Positions 34,872 to 46,999 of a stretch of DNA of 64,000 nt are shown in pieces (positions within the stretch are counted from its first letter, which is position 1; every line of letters starts with the position of its first letter). A program made the translations under genes and the position numbers. The notes beneath the pieces were generated by a model. The model had not been told where the DNA came from. It made no database searches and saw only the letters and a program-made list of their open reading frames with translations. The stretch comes from Brachypodium distachyon (taxonomy: Eukaryota > Streptophyta > Magnoliopsida > Poales > Poaceae): assembly GCF_000005505.3 (NCBI RefSeq), contig NC_016134.3, forward strand, positions 39,370,150-39,434,149, written 5' to 3'.

Positions 34872-37800
34872 ATGAATTCCATGGGATACAATCCCTATGA
34901 TAGCAGCGGTGAGTTGCCTCAAATCGACCGTTTTTCCTTTGGCCCCGTGAACTTGGCCGGGCAGGAAAGCCCCGGTCTTCTGAGTAGCTCGAGATTCCTG
35001 AAAAAAAAACCCTCTGAAAGAGAATGGTGTTAGTTGATACAAATAATGTAAATAGCCACTTTTTCCCATAAGCCAGCATCAGCGCCCGGGTTCCATTACC
35101 GAAATAACGACAGAGTAACCAAGGTCCATAGGTTTATCTTCTCACAAAAAAAAAGGTCCATAGGTTTATCAGAGAAATAGGTTAAGCAGAGTAAGAACAT
35201 GGAAATAGCAAAGCCAAAACGTCCAATTTTTTTTGTCAACTCCTTTCATGTTACGACGACTTGCGGTCAAATTGTATATTTGAATATGCTATAGTATTGA
35301 TTCCTTGGCCTTGCTTGTAGGGACAGACGATGATCTCCCCCGGTCACAAAATAGAGGATTAAGAGGACGTTCATTCAGTGGGAATGGGAGAGCATCTGTT
35401 GGACCATTTCCTTATGGAAGACCTCACAATGATTTGGAGAGTGAAGTACATCTGGTCGAGCAAGAGGCGTACACTGGCGTTCTTAGAGCATTCAAAGTGC
35501 AGTCTGATGCATTGTCTTGGGTAAATTTAACAAAGTGAAATTCATGCCAGCACTTTAATTAACCACTTCTTGTCATGATGTTTTGTTCCAAAAATAAAAA
35601 CAAGTACATGCTTTTGTTCAGGAAAAAGAAAGTCTAATTTCTGAACTCAGGAAAGAACTGAGAGTTTCTGATGAGGAACATAGGGAGCTATTAAACAAGG
35701 TTAATGAAGATGGGGCCATCCGTAGAATGAGGTTTTATCATACATCACGTGATTCTTCTTACATGAACATGTTTTACTTAAATGTCGTATTCCTACTTAA
35801 TTGTTTACTTGTAAATTTTCTGCAGGGAGTTGAGACAGGGGGGTGAAACCCAGAGTGGCCTGCACCGTGGTAGCAGAGTTCTTCATGATGGAGAACCTGG
35901 GACAGCTGCCAAGAGGCAACGGCCATCTCATTTATTTTCTTCACATTCTTCAGGTCTCCAGTCTCCTGTGATGCCTCCACATTCAGTTCCGCCTTCTGCA
36001 AAGTGGGGCCCATCATCAGCATCAAAGGGCAAAAAGGCAAAGCCGGTATGTTTGGAATACTACGTGTCATGATGTTTTTTGCATTCCGAGATCAATTTTA
36101 TTGCGATCTCATGGTTTTGTTGATACATGTACAGATGACGCCAGTGGGATTGCCATCCATGGATCCAACTTCTTTGATTAGCAGAAAAGTTTTTACGAGA
36201 TGGCCAGATGACAACAACTTCTATGAGGCCACTATAACCCGTTACAATCCTGCTACGGTTCGTTCTAAAATTCATCAATGTTTGCTAATTGGTGCGACTA
36301 TTTAATTTAAGCTACACTCCTGATCCTTTTCAGGGTGAACATGCTCTTGTCTATGACATGGGCAAACCAACTGAGACATGGGAGTCTGTCAGGCTTAGTG
36401 ATGTAAGCATTGTTCTAATCTGCAATACTTCCGTTGTTCCCTTTCTTTCTTTTTCTTACTCGTCTGCTGAATTAGCTGTGTATTATTTCACGATTTTGAG
36501 TTAATCCATGCTGCTTTTCTGTTTCACCCTTGTCTATTAAGTAAATAGTTATTCATTTTGTTATATGATACATGTGCCAAACTGCCAATATGACATACCC
36601 AATTGAGAACTGGAGACTTTGTGGTCATGTAACCAATAGCATAGAAATGAAAGAAGAAATGATTTGTCGTTGCTGCAGATTTATTGTCACAATTGTGTTG
36701 ACAGTGACGTGGCTTAAATTTTACTACTACTAGCTAAATGGACGTACGTTGCTACAGAATTATTACTAGTATTATTTTGCATAAGTTGCTTAAATGTGCT
36801 TTTGCCCTTATGCTCAGAAAATTTGTGCTGAATAACAATTATCTCATACCATACAATAATCCAGTCAATTGTAGTCAAAAGATCATGATACGTACATCTA
36901 CCATATTGAACGGGTGCAATTACAATCAATTCCTAGCAATATAGGGAATAGTCTCAATGGAGTGAACGGATGACCACCAACTCAGACCTTTATATAAGTA
37001 AAGATAAAGATCAAGATAAAGATAGAGATAATACCTTTGGTGATCTCGGCAATTAACTAGAAACCATTTGTTTGGTCTATATGAAGACTTAGATTTGCTT
37101 ATTTGTTTAACTGCGGTATGGAATTTGGTCAATTAGCCAGTCTGATCTGTTGGAGAAATAATTTTCTTGCTTGTTATTTGTCCAGAATGTGGTTATTTAA
37201 TTATACTGGCTGATTGCAACCTTTTATCTAATAAACCAATAAAAGATTAGCAATGCTTTGACAGATGGCACCTGAAGATATAAGATGGGACCTTGATGAT
37301 CAAGGTATGTCAAATCGAGATAGTTGGGGTCCTTCTGGTCCTGTGTTAAAGAGGCACCAAAGCAACAATGGTACCATGGTAGTTTCAGGCAGGGGGAGAG
37401 TGAGACTGTCACAGAATGAGCATAAAGATTATGCTGCGCCCCCAAATGGCATCAACAGGAATATTGGTCAGATTGATGTGCCGAACACTCAAAGTGTCGT
37501 GATAGAGGTAAACTTCCCTCGAATAGTTGGACATGACAAGGTAGTCATGTACTGTTTGTTCCTCACAATTTTAAGTTCTTGACACAGGTGGAGAGGGTAC
37601 TGTCAAATCCAAATATCCGTGAAATTGAGAAGGCAAAGAAACTGCTAACAGTGAGTTGACTTATCTATCTCGACGTTGTTCCCTGTAGAAACTAGACAGT
37701 AGTGGGTGATGGGAACTACTTGCTTATAATTACTTAAAATCGTTTATTCGAGAATTGTAAGGCAAAATGATTGTCCTTATAGGATCAGGAGCAGTCACTA

Positions 37801-38181
37801 CTTGATGCAATTGCCAGTCTTGACGAAGCATCAGATAGCGAAAGTGGTAAGTTATTGGCCGATTCTACCTTTCAAAAGCACAGTCAAAGCAATGTCATTA
37901 TGATATCTGTATTGGTATAGTGAAATTCTGGACAATTTCTGTTTATCATCTCAATTAATAGAAAGTAGGATAATTGGATTTCTCCCTGGAATCTTGAGAA
38001 ATGCTGGATGTTACTTTAGTTACTTGCATACATCAGAAATATGTGTTTTCATTGCTGATATATCAAACCTGTTACTTTACCAATTTCACTAACCAGTATT
38101 CATGTAACAGAAGATATGGCTATGGAAGGCCGAATGGGTTCTGCTGGTGATCACTTGGGTAGGAACGGCATTGCCTGTTAG
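34872..38181 (+). CDS. EML: EMSY-like protein with ENT and Tudor/Agenet-like domains
   Basis: Ten exons: 34872-34908, 35321-35520, 35622-35731, 35826-36045, 36135-36257, 36334-36402, 37265-37507, 37588-37650, 37783-37846 and 38111-38181. All have GT-AG borders and consistent phase, giving 399 aa. The ENT domain (about residues 48-116; [20 protein letters not shown], then [17 protein letters not shown]) is followed by a Tudor/Agenet-like module at about 200-260 ([18 protein letters not shown], then [13 protein letters not shown] and APEDIRW). This is the architecture of Arabidopsis EMSY-LIKE (EML) proteins, nuclear histone-reading factors implicated in immunity and seed development. The C-terminus has a short helix ([20 protein letters not shown]) and an acidic tail. 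Intron 6 (36403-37264) contains repeat-like DNA. The start Met lies in a 37-nt first exon; a second in-frame Met follows at codon 4. Confidence 0.93.
35121..35170. repeat. 18-bp direct repeat around an A-rich spacer
   Basis: AAGGTCCATAGGTTTATC occurs at 35121-35138 and 35153-35170, perfectly conserved, separated by TTCTCACAAAAAAA. It lies inside EMSY-like intron 1. The arrangement resembles a target duplication around a nearly deleted retroposed insert, but simple tandem duplication is also possible. Confidence 0.6.
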
Positions 38182-38749
38182 TTGTCACCAGCAGTGTGTT
38201 GGAGGATATTAACAGGACTTTTTGGACCACCTGCCTTATTCACTAGACAAAGTGATGTAATGGAAAAATATGCATGCCAAAAAAGGCTGTTGTTCCCTGG
38301 GATGAGTTTCTTTGTCTGCCCAAAATTCACACTTGGGAAAGGATGAATCTGCTTGAATCGAAAAACTTTTCTGGTGCCTTTCCTTAGTGACTTTGGCGGT
38401 GGTATTTCCTCTCTAATGGACTAGAGTAACTCAAATCTTCTAGATATTGTTATTAACATAAATCAGTTGAAGATTCTTGTGCTCGGTGAATGCAGCTGTT
38501 TAACCCTTGGGGTGTAACTTCCGTTTTACGTTGTCCCTCCTTTGCGCAGAGTTTTGGTATGTTGGTTGCAATGTAATTTAGGGAAGAAAAAACAAATTGT
38601 ATTTCCTCTCCCAGTCTTTCTAGTTATAAAGTAAGTATGCTGCACATTGATTGTCCATAAAAAACAACGGTATTGCTTACCTGTAAACTGCCACAAATAC
38701 TTAGGAATTTAGAGGAGTTATAGATAAAGTCAATCAGTTGGTAAACAAA

Positions 38750-38754
38750 GCGGG

Positions 38755-38797
<43 letters not shown>

Positions 38798-38822
38798 GCG
38801 TGTTCGATCCACGCTCACCGCA
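38750..38822 (+). tRNA. trnF-GAA: tRNA-Phe (GAA)
   Basis: A 73-nt cloverleaf. The acceptor stem is GCGGGGA/TCACCGC, allowing a G-U-type mismatch. The D arm is GCTC...GAGC, the anticodon stem TCAGA/TCTGA with loop CTGAAGA, and the T arm GCGTG/CACGC with loop TTCGATC. The anticodon GAA is at 38783-38785. A/B-box promoter elements are internal, and a T-run (TTTTT, about 38827) serves as a Pol III terminator. It has no intron, and 3' CCA is not encoded, as expected for a nuclear tRNA. It sits between the convergent EMSY-like and bromodomain genes. Confidence 0.97.
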
Positions 38823-38999
38823 TATTATTTTTAACTTTTCTTTTCGTCCTTCTGAAAAAAGGAAGACAAGCGCTTTGCCTGATGACCTGGTCTCATCGAA
38901 TAAGCGAGTGTGAATTATACAGACAATACAAGTTTTCAAAATTCTCGTTTCATTTTGGGTCTCAGGAACAAACTTATTTGACAGGCACATAATCATGTA

Positions 39000-39112
39000 C
39001 TCACTCCGTCTAATATGGAGTGACGAAATATTACATGTATATCGACATTTTTTGGCTGTAGATACACTCATATTTGGACAAATTTGAGTCACTTGATATG
39101 AGACGGAGGAAG
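39000..39112. mobile_element. Stowaway-type MITE
   Basis: It begins CTCACTCCGTCTAATATG and ends CATATCAAGT-like ATATGAGACGGAGGAAG. TA flanks both ends (38998-38999, 39113-39114). 113 bp, between the tRNA and the bromodomain gene. Confidence 0.7.
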
Positions 39113-39591
39113 TAGAATAATTCAATCTGAAATTTCATGTAATTACAACCTATACAGAACCCCAACTCCTTTCTAGATAATATCATTTATCTAGAATTAT
39201 CTCTCATTCTACGGGTTCATATGTTATAGACAAACATGATTTTTAAATTCAGAATTTAAATTCTACTAAATAAAATCTTAGGTAAATTTTGATTTCATTT
39301 CCACCAAATGAAATGAAATGTGCACTGGCTCAAAACTTCAAATTGGAAGAGACCTCGTTGGGTGGTGACCAATTTAAACTTGAAACAGTCCATAATTAAT
39401 CAGGTTCTAAAGACACAATCAGTCCCACCACAAAATATCAGTTTCGTTCGGCACATTCCGTATAATTCTACGACAGACATACTGAGGAGTCCTAATGGTG
39501 CAAACACCCTACATGCTTTACAACACAGCTGAAACTATCACTTCCTAATCCCTACCGGCTACGTCTAAGCTGGCAGCATCACACCGAAATC

Positions 39592-42244
39592 CTACTTCCT
39601 CCCACCTCGCCTCGACGACGACGATGTCCTCTCCGACCTGTTCACCTTGGCCCTCTTCGAGGGCGGTGGCGTTGCCGGGGCAGCGCCTCGTTTCTGCGGC
39701 GGCCGCCCGACGCTTCTCTTCGTTCCGGCGGCCTTGGCGCCGCTCTTGGAGCCACCGCGGCCGGTGCCCTTCTTGCCTGGGCCCCTCCGAGCCTTTGGCT
39801 GCTCCTCCTCCTGCGCCTCCGCCGCCGCCGACCGCTTCCGACCAACCAGTGGCGACCCTCTCTTCTTCTTCGTGGACGACGACGCGCCCTGGTTCAACCG
39901 CTTGAGGAAGTCCACAGCATTCCGCTTCTTGGCGACGAGCCCACCTGCGGCCGTGGCACCGTCGGAGTCGGCATCGCCCTTCTTCTTGTCAGCCTTGGTC
40001 TCCGCCTCCTCCGCCGCTGCAGCGGCCTTCGAGGCTTTGCGGCTCAGAGCGGCGGCACCGGCGTTCTTGTTGGGGCCTCGGGTCTTCTTCGCCCTCGTGC
40101 CCCACGCTTTGTCCTTGGTCGCTGCCACAGCAGCAACGGCTTTCTTCTCGCCGTCGCTGCCCTCCTCCTTGTCGGCCTCGACCTTGGCCGCATCTTCCTC
40201 CTCCTTCCTCGCGACAGCCGCCGCCGCCGCGGACGCCTTGGCGATGGAGCTCCTCTTGCGGCAGAAGATGAGCGGCTTGCTAGTCTTCTCGATCAGCGGG
40301 CCAACGACGTCCGCGCCGCCGGCCTCGGCCCTCCGCGAATCCGCCGCCGCAGACGGAAGATTGTTGTTGTTATTCCCCGACGCCGCGGCCACAGATTTGC
40401 CGATCTGCAGGTCCCGCTTGGGCTCGCGGAGCGTGGCGGAGACCTGTGCGGAGACGAGCCTGAGTGCGTTGACGGCAGCCGCGGCGTGCTCCGCGGTCCC
40501 GTGGCGCGGGAGGTAGACGGCGGCGTTGGCGCAGAGCAGCAGCAGGTCGCGGTAGAACTCGGAGCTGGTGTACGCCGCCGGGCCGTCCAGCTTCCGCCGC
40601 ATCGTTTCCAGGTCCACGTGCCGCCTGACCGTGCCCCGGTACGACTCGCTCTCCTGCACCAAACGCCGACCCCACGTGAATCGCAGGAAATATACTGAAT
40701 AAGTAAAATGGGAAAACGAAAAGGACACACAAAACGGAATAGCGGAAGAGAGAAAAATATCTGCGGGGCATCGCATCGGCAACCACGCAAGCAAGCCCAT
40801 TCTAAATGCTACACGGCAGCCCACTCGGCCGTGCGACAAGGCATCATCGAATCCCACGAACCGCGACACGGACTTGAACGAACGATGCATCGCCCATCCT
40901 TGCACGGCAGAGAATTTCTCCTCCATCCATAGTACGAAGCAGCCTGCGCTACCAACCGCAACAAACGGACCTGAGGTCACCGCACCGCTTCAGAAGCAAA
41001 GCGGGCCATGAACCATGACACGTTCATGCGTTCCACTCACGTAAACCGGGCTGGCTAACTAGCTAGGCTCAGCGCCCGGAATCCTAATCGCAGGTCCATC
41101 ATTCATGCCGCCTGCGTGCCAGCCTAACCCTATCCGTACTTAAGTGGCCCGTTGAATTATTTCGGCGGGACCCAGCGCCCGACAGATCGCCGAGCTTAGG
41201 CAGGTCTTACGATTTTAGGTCTCCTGGCTTTTGAACGCTCCATGGCAACCCGGCCCGGGAAGAAGAAGGAGAGGACAGAGCGGTAATTTTTGGGGGAATT
41301 TAATTTACCTGGGTCTCTTGGAGCCGCTCGAACACGGAACCGAACCGGGCCGCGACTCTGTCCAGCAGGGCCGCCAGCGGCTGCGACTGCACGGACGCCT
41401 CTTCCGACTCCTCGTCGCCAGCGCTGGCCTTCCGGCGGCGGCGCTGGCTCGCCGAGCTCTCCTTCGACGCTGCCATCGACTCCCCGGAGAACTCCTCGAG
41501 CTTCGCCGTCGCATCATCCTCCTTCACGCCGCTCTGGTCCCCGGAGTTCTTCGGGCGCTTCAGATCTGTGGAGTTGGACTCCCTGCACGACCGCCCGGCC
41601 TCCTCGCCGGAGAGGTTGTCTTCGCCGGTCACCTCTTCCTTCTTCGCCTCGCCGGAGAGGCTACGCTCCCTCTCTTCCTTCATCTGCTCGACTTTTGCCT
41701 GCAGCGTGCTGAAGAAAACAAAAAACAATTAGCATCGCGCACGAAAAATAGAAGAATTGATGCGCAGTGAAAATGGAAGACCGGCGGATTTATATCCAAT
41801 GGCTCACAGAACGCGCGGTTAAACTTTTTTTTTCAAAAGGTAGTTCGGATTTTATTTTCCTTACCCTATTGAGAGATCGCATCGCTCGACCTCGCGCCGG
41901 AGCTCGGCGACGCGCAGGCGCCGGAGCTCGTCCAGCCACCCGTCTGCGGCGGAGGCGTCAGGGTCCTCCCCTTCCCCTTCAGCCCCAGCCACCTCCGCGC
42001 CGGCGACTGAGAACCGGCGGTGGAGGTGGTGGAAGCGGAGGCGGCAGCTCCGGGCCGTGAGGCGGGGCCGGGCGGCGAGGGGGCTCCGCGTCTGCACCTC
42101 CGTCGCCACCGAGTCCCAGCTCGCCGTGCCGTGCCGGCTCACGGCGCACGCGAGCAGGAGCTCCTCCAGAGTCCCCCAGATCTCGCCGGCAGGCGCCGCC
42201 GCCGCCTCCGGCGACACGTCGGTACCGTCCGATCCGTCCGCCAT
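39592..42244 (-). CDS. SANT/Myb-like and bromodomain protein
   Basis: Three exons on the minus strand: 42244-41865, 41708-41309 and 40653-39592, phase-consistent, giving 613 aa. The N-terminus (about 16-65: EIWGTLEELLLACAVSRHGT, WDSVATEV, LTARSCRLRFHHLHRRF) is a SANT/Myb-like module. The middle is charged (KVEQMKEERERSL). Residues about 240-330 (QPLAALLDRVAARFGSVFERLQ, joined to ESESYRGTVRRHVDLETMRRKL, then FYRDLLLLCANAAVYLPR) form a plant-type bromodomain spanning the second intron. The last half is Lys/Ala-rich with an AT-hook-like VGRPPQKRG and a basic tail. Bromodomains read acetyl-lysine in histones, so a nuclear role is expected. The same order occurs in the Arabidopsis 'DNA-binding bromodomain' group. 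An apparent Met further upstream at 40980 reads through intron 2 and was not used. Confidence 0.92.
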
Positions 42245-42775
42245 CCGCCTACCTCTCCGCGCTCGCTATCGCGAGGAGCTGCTGGTAGCGGCGTTGTGGT
42301 CCCTCTCAGGCTGCCTCCCCGTCTCTCTGTTTTTTTTCCTTCTCTCTCTACCTCACCTTCGGTTTGATTTTTATTGGAAAGACGGATACTGCTCGGAGGT
42401 CGGAGCTGCAGCGCGCAACGTCGCACTCGCAGACCAATTTCTTCGTTTCTCAGGGGTGTTTTAGCCTTTTGGGTGGAGGGACTAGGGAGAGAGAAGAGCA
42501 GGGCATTTCCGAACTGGGCCCACCTCTGCGCAATGTTTGCATAATTCCGATACTGCCTGATCAGCTTCTAGGCAGCTACCGTAAAAGTCTGACCAACAAG
42601 AGTGCACAAAATTACAGTTAGAAGCGCTACGCCGCTAGTGCAATTAGAATCCGATGAAAACGAAATTTATTTATGATAAAAAAAACTCCGTAAAAACCAT
42701 TGTGCAACAATTTTAAAAAAATGGAGACGTTTTATATATTTGCAAGATTTCAAGTCTAGATGCAATTAGAGAGTA

Positions 42776-42880
42776 CTCCCTCCGTTTCATAATTCTTGTC
42801 TCAAATTTGCCAAAAAATAAATGTATCTATTTCTAAAAAACGTCTAGATATATGTAATATTTCGACAAGAATTATGAAAA
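42776..42880. mobile_element. Stowaway-type MITE, right end decayed
   Basis: CTCCCTCCGTTTCATAATTC preceded by TA. The inner arm and ACAAGAATTATG match the complete copy at 49381-49494, but the terminal GGAGGGAG on the right is lost. The end coordinate is approximate. Confidence 0.65.
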
Positions 42881-43208
42881 TGATTCAACTTTATCAAATG
42901 CCACTCATCCTTTTTGCTTCCATCATAGTACTCCATAGGCGAGGGACAGATACAACGAACAGAATTATGCTAACCATAAAAAAAAAAGCGATGCTCAGAG
43001 TGCACCTTCCAAACTCCAGTCTGAATCGCAAGCAGTGTTCAGTTCGCCGACTGACAACTCGGGCCTGACTGTGATTGCAACCATCTCAGGATAAGGCGAA
43101 TGAACTTACAAATGTGCATATCCAACATCGATCTTCGTCCTGGCCGACGAAGGATGTGTTTTTCGCAGTATTTTGCCATAATCAGGTATTGAGTTCTGAA
43201 TTTTATTA

Positions 43209-43345
43209 CTCCCTCCGTCCCATAAAGATTGGCACGGATTTAAACCAAGTTTAAATCCGTGCCAATCTTTAACTCCGTCCCATAAAGATTGGCACGGATT
43301 TAAACCAAGTTTAAATCCGTGCCAATCTTTATGGGACGGAGGGAG
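43209..43345. mobile_element. Stowaway-type MITE with tandemly duplicated hairpin
   Basis: CTCCCTCCGTCCC and GGGACGGAGGGAG ends flanked by TA. Between them the hairpin arm CATAAAGATTGGCACGGATT and its exact complement occur twice, with a period of exactly 60 bp (43215-43270 and 43275-43330). Each unit folds on a loop of about 4 nt. The rest of 42245-44140 shows no gene. Confidence 0.88.
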
Positions 43346-44140
43346 TACTCAAGTTTAACTGCACATGTCAGACCGATATTTATCCCCATTTCTACCTTTC
43401 AGGAGGCAAAAGCTAGCGCGAGATTTACCTGCAAGTAGATGCAACCATACAGGCAAGAGGCGAACACAGCAGCATCGTTTCTTCATGTGTACAGACAAGT
43501 AGATACAGGCAACACAACACACATCTAGTGAAGTAGTGATGATCATAGAACCCAAAGAAGCACGTTAGGGGATTTCTTCATGTATTTCTCAAGACTCCCT
43601 AATTCTGCTTCTCAGGAGTCATGTTTTTTATTACCATTATTTTTAAAGTTGTTACATACTTTAATGTGTGGAGCCAGGCCATTCCTTTTCCAGTTCTACC
43701 TTTTCAGGATCCTTGATTCCTACCACGTCCAAACCCAAATGAAAAGGCTGGCCCGAGATATTAACTGCAACAAGATGCAAGCAATGCAGAAGCATCGGTG
43801 CTTTGAATAAAGTTGCACTCTGCATATAGCTATCATCACAAAGTTACCAAAATGCCTCCAGAATCATATCAGGTAACAAACACATTTCAAATATCACAAT
43901 GGAAGTTGAAACTTCTACAAACGGGAAGTTGCAATGACAAAAACACAGGTTTATACATGATGATATATCCTAAGATAAACAGAGACATGGAAAACATGGA
44001 AAGTTATTGCATCACCTTACGAGAATCTCATTTGCTTCCGCTCCAGGATGCAAACTGCCTACCAATCTATTATTAAGCACAAAAATGAACACCACAGCCA
44101 TGTAACTGCAGAGCTTACAACATCAGAAAGCCCTAACTCA

Positions 44141-45229
44141 TCACTTCCTGCGGGCCTCTATAGCCTTCTTCAACTCCTCAGTTGCGTCACTGGGTCCGCC
44201 ATCAGCCAGTTCCTTACCATTCCCATGGAGTTCCTGCTTCACAGGAAATGGATGTTGCGAAGGTGGCGATACCGTCGGCATCCTTTGAGCCTCACCTTTA
44301 CAGGGGATTGAAATTGCTCGGCTGGCACTGACCTCAGCACGCAGGCCCTCCACAGCATGTCGAAGCATGATGCTCTCACCATTCAGGGTCTCCAGCTGCC
44401 TCTTCACCAATGAGAATTCCTCTCCCTCTGCTGCAGATGCTTTCTTCCCCTTCTTGTCCCCTTCGGCGCTCAGATGCGCCAGTGGCGTGTGCTCAATTGT
44501 GATCTTGTTCATGACAAGCAGCGGCAGCTTGCTGACAGCAAGGTTCCCAGCCTTCCGCCCGTATCCATCGTCAGCTAGTGCTGCCTTGAGCTCGGGTGGC
44601 ACACGCAGCCCCCACTGGAACCGCAGGCTGGCCTTGTTCCACAGTGGCAGCACGCTCCTGGTCGTAAGGCGCATCCCGGACAGCAGTGTGCCCACTCCAC
44701 CGGCGCTCCTCCCAGCTGCCACAACGTCGGATGCGAACCCGTTACCGTTCCCATTCCCGTTGAGGGAGAATGCCTTGTGGTCTTCATGATCACGGTCGTC
44801 GCCGTTGGAGAGGTCTGCCAGCTTGTGGGGCGGCGGCAGTGCGGGGGCGTCGGAGAGGGGCGGAGAACGGACGGAGTTAGCGAGGGAGAAGTCACCGAGC
44901 CGGGGCTTGAATAGGAGCGAGAACGCGGGCGGGTTGGAGGAGAGGAGGTTGAACTCGGCGGACAGCGCGAAGGGGGCGCGGATGGGCGAGCCGAGCGCGC
45001 CGAGTCCCGTGCGGACGGAGAGGGCGAAGGGCTGGAGCGGGTCGTTGGGGTGGTACGAGAGACGGAGCGCCGGGCCGGAGGGGAAGGCGGTGGAGAGGTC
45101 GAAGCGGAGGTCCTTGGCGTCGCTGCCGGCCGAGACGCCGGAGAGGAAGGGAAGGCCGAGCACGCCGATGGGCACCTTGGCGCGCAGCAGCGGCCGGTCG
45201 TCGTCGCGGAATTTGATCGACGCCTTCAT
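44141..45229 (-). CDS. Conserved plant protein of unknown function
   Basis: Single-exon open frame of 362 aa starting MKASIKFRDD. The first 120 residues alternate short hydrophobic strands (KVPIGVLGLPFLSGV, LRLSYHPNDPLQPFALSV, SAEFNLLSSNPPAFSLLFKP). The pattern suggests beta-rich structure. A low-complexity Asn/Gly stretch (SLNGNGNGNGF) follows, then LPLWNKASLRFQWGLRVP. The C-terminus has a heptad-like segment (EFSLVKRQLETLNGESIMLRHAVEGLRAEV) that should form a coiled coil, and a final KKAIEARRK. No signal peptide or clear membrane span is present. It reads as a real gene, because long-range frame integrity is maintained with first-exon-like GC bias. I do not recognise a characterised family, and no function is assigned. 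Confidence 0.8.
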   Translation of the reverse strand: MKASIKFRDDDRPLLRAKVPIGVLGLPFLSGVSAGSDAKDLRFDLSTAFPSGPALRLSYHPNDPLQPFALSVRTGLGALGSPIRAPFALSAEFNLLSSNPPAFSLLFKPRLGDFSLANSVRSPPLSDAPALPPPHKLADLSNGDDRDHEDHKAFSLNGNGNGNGFASDVVAAGRSAGGVGTLLSGMRLTTRSVLPLWNKASLRFQWGLRVPPELKAALADDGYGRKAGNLAVSKLPLLVMNKITIEHTPLAHLSAEGDKKGKKASAAEGEEFSLVKRQLETLNGESIMLRHAVEGLRAEVSASRAISIPCKGEAQRMPTVSPPSQHPFPVKQELHGNGKELADGGPSDATEELKKAIEARRK

Positions 45230-46999
45230 GGTGGGGGTGGGAGACTAGGGTTAGGGTTCGGGGCGGCTGGATTTGGGGATCTCCGCGATTCCAGAATGAA
45301 GGAACGTGGTGGCGGCGAGGTATTTGAACTGCGGGGGCGAGGGGAATTTGGGGGCGGGGATTACGCCATTTCGGGTGCCGGAGAGGGAGACGGCGGCGGC
45401 CACGGCGGAATTCAATTGTGGGAGGAGGGGGAATGAATTGAAATGAAGTGGATGGGGGCGGAAGCGGAACGGGATTGGGTTGGAATTGGATGGACCATTA
45501 ATTTCTCATTTTTAGCTCGCCATTTTACTCCCCACGTTTTTACCGGAGATCACGTCTTTGACCCCAACAGTGCTTTTTTTACGCCGGCTGGTTTTTGGGT
45601 TTGAGACAGATAAAACCAGCGTGCTCATGTAATTAGCTGGTTTTTGGTTTTTGGGTTTGGAATTGTAATTAGGTTGTCTCCAATCTCCGCAAAATAAATA
45701 TATTTTGCCCATTGAGGAAAATTAGAGAAAAAAAGGAAAGCTTTATCGAACACTCATGTTTTTAAAGATATACACCCAAACATGACATGCATATCGAGTT
45801 TGGTCACTAGTTTGGTTTGCCGGCTTGCCACTTGATAAATATGGTGAAATTGTTGCTCATTCTCTCACGATAAAATCACACAATGTCAATCAACCTTCGA
45901 GATTTTAAAAAGTCTCGTGCTGTCCAATCTAACATGTGAAATCCTAAACCCTTAAACACACTGAAGATATAGAACAAAAAAACTTGTGAATTTCTTCAAC
46001 TCGACTGTTGCATGACTCGACGTCGACAATTTGTTAATTGTCCTATGGCTATTATCTTCTCTTGTGCACCAACATTGGATTGTTCAACAATAAAAGAATT
46101 TTTTTGTTGGATATTCATGAGATCGAAAGAACATCAATTGTTGCTTTGCTCCATGACACATTGTTTGAAAAGTTAAAACTATGTTACAACTAAGGCTGAT
46201 TTGAAAAGATATGAAAATTACAAGTAAAAGATGTCGTGGTTTACAAGTGTGATATAGGTCTAAACAACATTGTTTTAAGCATTGATAAATCGGTGGATGC
46301 ATGGACAAGATGCCTGACAAAATCTGCTACCTAGTCAAGCAAAATACTATCGCTAGAAACAGCTGAGCCCAGGCGACCAATTTCGATGGCCTGCATATGC
46401 TACCTGGTCAGGACGTCAACCAAACGCTTTGCATGCACATGTTTGGCTGCCATAGGCTAGACATAGCATGAACGCAATCCAAACAAGCCCTTTTTCTATT
46501 TTAAGAGCCGTCTCAGAATCTTGTCACCACGGGTGGTACGTTTGGTTTGAGCTAATTTTTTCATACCAAATTTTTTGGTGAATGACAACAAATAGTCGAC
46601 AAACATTCAAGCAAATACCAAAATTTTGGTCAATGATAAAAAAAAAATGGCATTGTATATCCAAACCAGATATACCCCCGCATGTCATGCAACCATTTGT
46701 AACCTTTCCTCTTCAAAACTGATTAGCTCTCAATCAATTCCTGGGATCAGATCGAAAAGAAAAAAGAAGACATAGATCGTCAGCTTATAGGCCCAAACAC
46801 TCGCTAACGATCGTCTCTCCGAAACTTGCCTTGATCCAAATGAAACACTTTCCATCTGAGAAAGAATTAGTACAACTCACAGCTACAAACAAAACTGTCC
46901 TACCACTATACCACAGCAAAACCATATCCTGTACAAATTAACCAAAATCACTATACTTGAGTTCCCTATTCCACGATTTATCATGCTCAAAGAACAGAA
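45230..46999. other. Gene-free interval
   Basis: About 250 bp next to 45230 is GC-rich and includes the 5' leader and promoter of the neighbouring minus-strand gene. The remainder is AT-rich with no domain-bearing open frame. Near 46540-46640 there are CAAATTTTTTGG/CCAAAATTTTGG segments resembling a decayed MITE. Confidence 0.4.

Noticed and set aside
39647..40516. 289-aa plus-strand open frame rich in Ala/Ser/Phe
   Set aside because: Antisense of the Lys/Ala-rich C-terminal half of the bromodomain protein. Long only because of codon bias.
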